This document shows, one piece after another, positions 5,094-7,988 of a stretch of 7,988 nucleotides of DNA. Each line of letters begins with the position of its first letter. Position 1 is the stretch's first letter. The translations under genes and the position numbers were made by a program. The DNA lies in the NCBI GenBank assembly GCA_030726195.1, contig JANREF010000018.1:3467-11454 (forward strand), in the 5' to 3' direction. The notes under the pieces were generated by a model that saw only the letters and a program-made list of their open reading frames with translations, was not told where the DNA came from and made no database searches. Source of the stretch: Burkholderiaceae bacterium. GTDB lineage: Bacteria; Pseudomonadota; Gammaproteobacteria; Burkholderiales; Burkholderiaceae_C.

Positions 5094-6944
5094 ATGCCAA
5101 ACAGCATCACCGCACAAAAGCTGGATTCCAGCACCGCGTTCAATATTGCCAACGCTTTGTTGGACGGGTTCAACCGCCACTACAACTTGTTCCGAGCCGA
5201 ATCCGCGCGCGCCAAACACCGCTTTGAAACGCAAGACTGGGTGGGGCAGCAACGCGGCCAGCGTGAGCGCATTGAGTTTTACGACCTGCGCGTGCGCGAA
5301 GCGGTCACCCGGCTGGAGCGCGAGTTCAAGGCCAGTGAAAAGTCCCATGCGGTGTGGCAGCAAGTGAAATTGCATTTTGTGGGCTTGCTCATAGACCACC
5401 ACCAGCCCGAGCTGGCCGAGTCGTTCTTCAACTCAGTCACCACCAAAATCCTGCACCGCAGCTACTTTCACAACAACTTTATTTTTGTGCGTCCGGCGGT
5501 CAGTACCGAGTACATCGACAACGTCAACCCCGCCAAGCCCACTTACCGCGTGTACTACCCCACGGCGCCCAGCATGCGCGACGACGTCAAGCGCATCGTC
5601 ACCGACTTCGAGCTGCAGTGTCCGTGGGAGAACATCGAGCGTGACATCGACTGGTTGCAAACCGCCTTGTTGGCGCAGTTTGACCACTCGCGCCTGCGTC
5701 CAAACTTCCAGTTCCAAGTCTTATCGAGTTTGTTCTTTCGCAACAAAGGCGCTTACGTGGTGGGCAAGGTCATCAATGGTTTCCAAGAGGTGCCGTTTGC
5801 CCTGGCCATATTGCACAACGAGCAGGGGCGCTTGCATGTGGATGCGGCGCTGTTCTCGGAAGATGAGCTGCTCATGCTGTTCAGCTTTGCACGGGCCTAC
5901 TTCATGGTGGACATGGAAATCCCGTCGGCGTACGTGCAGTTTTTGCGCAGCATGATGCCACGCAAGCCACGCACCGAGTTGTACAACGCCCTGGGGCTGG
6001 CCAAGCAAGGCAAAACACTGTTTTACCGTGACTTTTTGGCCCACCAGCGCCAAAGCACCGACCGCTTCCGCATTGCCCCCGGTATCAAAGGCATGGTTAT
6101 GTTGGTGTTTGACCAGCCCAGCTTTCCCTTTGTGTTCAAGGTCATCAAAGACTATTACCCGCCGCAAAAAGACACCACGCGCGAGCAAATCAAGGGCAAG
6201 TACTTGTTGGTGAAGCAACACGACCGGGTGGGACGCATGGCCGATACCTTGGAGTACTCGGATGTGGCGTTCCCACTGTCGCGCTTTGAGCCTGAGCTGA
6301 TTGAAGAGATCAAAAAGTTTGCACCCAGTCAGTTGGAAATATCCGACCGCAATGGCGACGGACAAATGGAAGTGGTGATCAAGCACGTGTACATCGAGCG
6401 GCGCATGATCCCGCTCAACATCTACTTGCAAGAGGCCTTTGATGTCTTGCAAACCAACGACCAAGACCAACGCGCCTGGGATCAGCTCAGCCAGGCTGTG
6501 GTGGAGTATGGCAACGCCATCAAGGATTTGGTCGCCGCCAACATCTTCCCTGGCGACATGTTGTGGAAAAACTTTGGCATCACGCGTCATGGCAAAGTGG
6601 TGTTCTACGATTACGACGAAATCGAATACATCACCGATTGCAACTTCAGGCGCGTGCCCGCGCCGCGCAACGAAGAGGACGAAATGTCCGGCGAGATTTG
6701 GTACACCGTGGGGCCTAAAGATGTATTTCCGGAGACCTTCACACCGTTTTTGTTGGGCAACCCCAAAGTGCGCACGGTGTTCATGAAGCACCATGCTGAT
6801 CTGCTGGAAGCCGATTTTTGGCAAGAGCACCAAGCCCGCATCAAAGCCGGTCACGTGCACGACGTCTTCCCTTACGAGCCAGCCAGTCAGTTGCGCCACA
6901 TGGTGGGCCAGGCCAGCGCCATGTCGCCGGGTGGCCAGCCCTAG
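5094..6944 (+). CDS. aceK: Isocitrate dehydrogenase kinase/phosphatase
   Basis: This 616-residue bifunctional enzyme phosphorylates isocitrate dehydrogenase to shut it down and dephosphorylates it to restore it, setting the branch between the TCA cycle and the glyoxylate shunt. The N-terminal half (about residues 1-315) is the AceK regulatory domain. The kinase-like part follows. A328-P-G-I-K-G-M334 corresponds to the ATP loop 315-321 of the E. coli protein, K349 in VFKVIKD to its K336, and D384 in HDRVGRMAD to D371, required for phosphatase activity. Further on, [13 protein letters not shown] and [18 protein letters not shown] are the conserved catalytic and metal-binding segments. It is longer than the 578-residue E. 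coli enzyme, which is usual for Burkholderiales as I recall. It starts two bases after can ends. No isocitrate lyase or malate synthase gene is adjacent, unlike the enterobacterial aceBAK operon, so its link here is with leucine catabolism. Confidence 0.97.
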   Translation: MPNSITAQKLDSSTAFNIANALLDGFNRHYNLFRAESARAKHRFETQDWVGQQRGQRERIEFYDLRVREAVTRLEREFKASEKSHAVWQQVKLHFVGLLIDHHQPELAESFFNSVTTKILHRSYFHNNFIFVRPAVSTEYIDNVNPAKPTYRVYYPTAPSMRDDVKRIVTDFELQCPWENIERDIDWLQTALLAQFDHSRLRPNFQFQVLSSLFFRNKGAYVVGKVINGFQEVPFALAILHNEQGRLHVDAALFSEDELLMLFSFARAYFMVDMEIPSAYVQFLRSMMPRKPRTELYNALGLAKQGKTLFYRDFLAHQRQSTDRFRIAPGIKGMVMLVFDQPSFPFVFKVIKDYYPPQKDTTREQIKGKYLLVKQHDRVGRMADTLEYSDVAFPLSRFEPELIEEIKKFAPSQLEISDRNGDGQMEVVIKHVYIERRMIPLNIYLQEAFDVLQTNDQDQRAWDQLSQAVVEYGNAIKDLVAANIFPGDMLWKNFGITRHGKVVFYDYDEIEYITDCNFRRVPAPRNEEDEMSGEIWYTVGPKDVFPETFTPFLLGNPKVRTVFMKHHADLLEADFWQEHQARIKAGHVHDVFPYEPASQLRHMVGQASAMSPGGQP

Positions 6945-6950
6945 CGCTAG

Positions 6951-7034
6951 TTCATACAACGCAACCCGGCACAACTTCACTCAAACCAACGCAACTACAA
7001 CAACCACAACGACTGCAACGACTACATCGACTAC
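6951..7034 (+). promoter_or_regulatory. G-poor, C/A-rich leader between aceK and the thiolase; possible rut-like tract
   Basis: By hand count these 84 bases hold about 32 C, 33 A, 11 T and 8 G, in a region that is otherwise G-rich. CAAC and ACAAC recur, and at 7008-7034 three 9-base units occur in tandem (AACGACTGC, AACGACTAC, ATCGACTAC). Such unpaired C-rich, G-poor RNA fits a Rho-loading site after aceK or an unstructured leader aiding ribosome access to the thiolase start. I see no intrinsic terminator in the 147-base gap. Confidence 0.4.
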
Positions 7035-7079
7035 GGCGGCTGATCAATCACCGCACGGTCACCACCCCACACACGCAAC

Positions 7080-7084
7080 AGGAG
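7080..7084 (+). promoter_or_regulatory. Ribosome binding site of the thiolase gene
   Basis: AGGAG at 7080-7084 lies seven bases before ATG 7092 and is the strongest Shine-Dalgarno match in the window, fixing the thiolase start. Confidence 0.8.
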
Positions 7085-7091
7085 CCCCGTC

Positions 7092-7988
7092 ATGTCTCAT
7101 CAAGACCCTATCGTTATCGTCAGCGCCGCGCGCACACCCATGGGTGCCTTTCAAGGCGACTTTTCGCCATTGGCTGCGCACGACCTTGGCGGCGTGGCCA
7201 TTGCCGAGGCGGTCAAGCGTGCCGGCATAGACCCGGCCACCGTGGGCGAGTTGTTGTTTGGCAACTGTTTGATGGCGGGCCAAGGTCAAGCGCCTGCACG
7301 CCAGGCCGCGCTCAAAGGCGGATTGCCGCTGTCGACTGGCGCGGTCACCATGTCCAAAATGTGTGGCTCTGGCATGAAGGCCACCATGTTGGCACACGAC
7401 ATGTTGTTGGCAGGTTCGGCCGAGGTGATGATCGCTGGCGGTATGGAAAGCATGACCAACGCACCGTACCTGTTGCAAAAAGGTCGTGGTGGCTACCGCA
7501 TGGGCCACGACAAAATTTACGACCACATGATGCTCGACGGCTTAGAAGACGCCTACGAAGCGGGCCGCTCTATGGGCACATTTGGCGAAGACTGTGCGGC
7601 CAAGTACAACTTCACGCGCGAGGCGCAAGACGCCTTTGCCATAGAGTCGGTCCAGCGTGCACAAGCCGCCAGCACCAACGGCGCGTTTGCGAGTGAAATC
7701 GTGCCTGTGACCGTGAAAGATCGCAAAGGTGAGCGTGTGGTCAGTGTGGACCAAGGCCCTGCCAGTATCAACGTGGACAAAATTCCAACGCTGCGCACCG
7801 CGTTCAAAAAAGACGGCGGCACCATCACGGCAGCCAGTTCATCGTCTATCAACGATGGCGCAGCTGCTTTGGTACTCATGCGTGAAAGCCATGCCAAGCA
7901 AGTGGGTGCCAAGCCCTTGGCGCGCATCGTCGGCCACGCCACACACGCCCAAGCGCCCAACTGGTTCACCACTGCCCCTGTGTTTGCC
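7092..7988 (+). CDS. Acetyl-CoA acetyltransferase (thiolase), 3' end beyond the window
   Basis: The first 299 codons of a thiolase run in frame to the window edge with no stop; the family is about 390-400 residues long. The N-terminus MSHQDPIVIVSAARTPMGAF is the standard thiolase opening. The acyl-accepting cysteine is C91 in SKMCGSGMKA, followed by the family block VMIAGGMESMTNAPYL. ITAASSSSINDGAAALVLM (about residues 257-275) marks the start of the second half. The C-terminal NEAFA, GHP and second-cysteine motifs lie outside the window. Biosynthetic and degradative types cannot be separated from this part, so no symbol is given (atoB, phaA and bktB names are used for relatives). In this context it probably cleaves acetoacetyl-CoA, the end product of leucine degradation, into two acetyl-CoA. 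It lies 147 bases after aceK behind a C/A-rich leader and may be followed by methylcrotonyl-CoA carboxylase genes. Confidence 0.95.
   Translation, partial: MSHQDPIVIVSAARTPMGAFQGDFSPLAAHDLGGVAIAEAVKRAGIDPATVGELLFGNCLMAGQGQAPARQAALKGGLPLSTGAVTMSKMCGSGMKATMLAHDMLLAGSAEVMIAGGMESMTNAPYLLQKGRGGYRMGHDKIYDHMMLDGLEDAYEAGRSMGTFGEDCAAKYNFTREAQDAFAIESVQRAQAASTNGAFASEIVPVTVKDRKGERVVSVDQGPASINVDKIPTLRTAFKKDGGTITAASSSSINDGAAALVLMRESHAKQVGAKPLARIVGHATHAQAPNWFTTAPVFA

Noticed and set aside
5721..6980. Long open frame of 419 codons on the - strand opposite aceK
   Set aside because: It is antisense to an unmistakable aceK and its His/Val-rich translation is what GC-rich codon bias produces on the opposite strand. 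No family motif or ribosome binding site was seen.
6793..7230. Open frame with a poly-Thr stretch crossing the aceK-thiolase gap
   Set aside because: It starts inside aceK in another frame and ends inside the thiolase. The Thr run is just the C/A-rich leader read as codons.
6818..7696. Open frame of 292 codons overlapping the ends of aceK and the thiolase
   Set aside because: It is Arg/His-rich out-of-frame reading. The true thiolase frame starts at 7092 and is open to the window end with all expected motifs.
1..7988. CRISPR array, transposon, prophage, toxin-antitoxin or defence system
   Set aside because: No spaced repeats, transposase, integrase, attachment site or defence-type domain could be found. 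All genes fit ordinary chromosomal metabolism.

Overview
The window looks like chromosomal DNA of a betaproteobacterium of the order Burkholderiales, most likely Comamonadaceae. This is inferred from the GC-rich codon use, the protein sequence character, and the gene order isovaleryl-CoA dehydrogenase, beta carbonic anhydrase, aceK, thiolase, which I recall from that group. I see no insertion sequence, prophage, tRNA, rRNA, CRISPR array or other sign of recent transfer. Coding density is very high and no stretch over 300 bases lacks a gene.

Layout. (1) 4-954 (+): a YgjP-type zinc metallopeptidase, unrelated to the rest, ending tail to tail nine bases before the next gene. (2) 964-2043 (-): a metallo-beta-lactamase-fold hydrolase. 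(3) 2044-2137: a divergent control region with a perfect 26-bp palindrome. (4) 2138-2539 (+): a Cys-free MerR-family regulator, probably LiuR. (5) 2556-2579: a second perfect palindrome, nearly identical to the first. (6) 2596-3051 (+): a PaaI-type hotdog thioesterase. (7) 3102-4283 (+): isovaleryl-CoA dehydrogenase, identified by the IVD-specific placement of the catalytic Glu. (8) 4432-5091 (+): beta carbonic anhydrase. (9) 5094-6944 (+): isocitrate dehydrogenase kinase/phosphatase AceK, translationally coupled to the previous gene. (10) 7092 to the window end (+): N-terminal three quarters of an acetyl-CoA acetyltransferase-type thiolase.

How they fit. The block from 964 onward reads as the regulatory and entry part of leucine/isovalerate catabolism. 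The dehydrogenase makes 3-methylcrotonyl-CoA. Carbonic anhydrase could supply bicarbonate to the biotin-dependent methylcrotonyl-CoA carboxylase, whose genes I expect just beyond the right edge. Thiolase cleaves the final acetoacetyl-CoA. AceK would divert the resulting acetyl-CoA into the glyoxylate shunt by inactivating isocitrate dehydrogenase. The MerR protein most likely binds the two matching palindromes, one controlling itself and the divergent hydrolase, the other controlling the thioesterase and dehydrogenase. The least-characterised parts are the hydrolase and the thioesterase. Both appear to belong to the regulon, but neither has an assigned step in the pathway. I found no clearly unprecedented system; the most informative signal is the operator pair.
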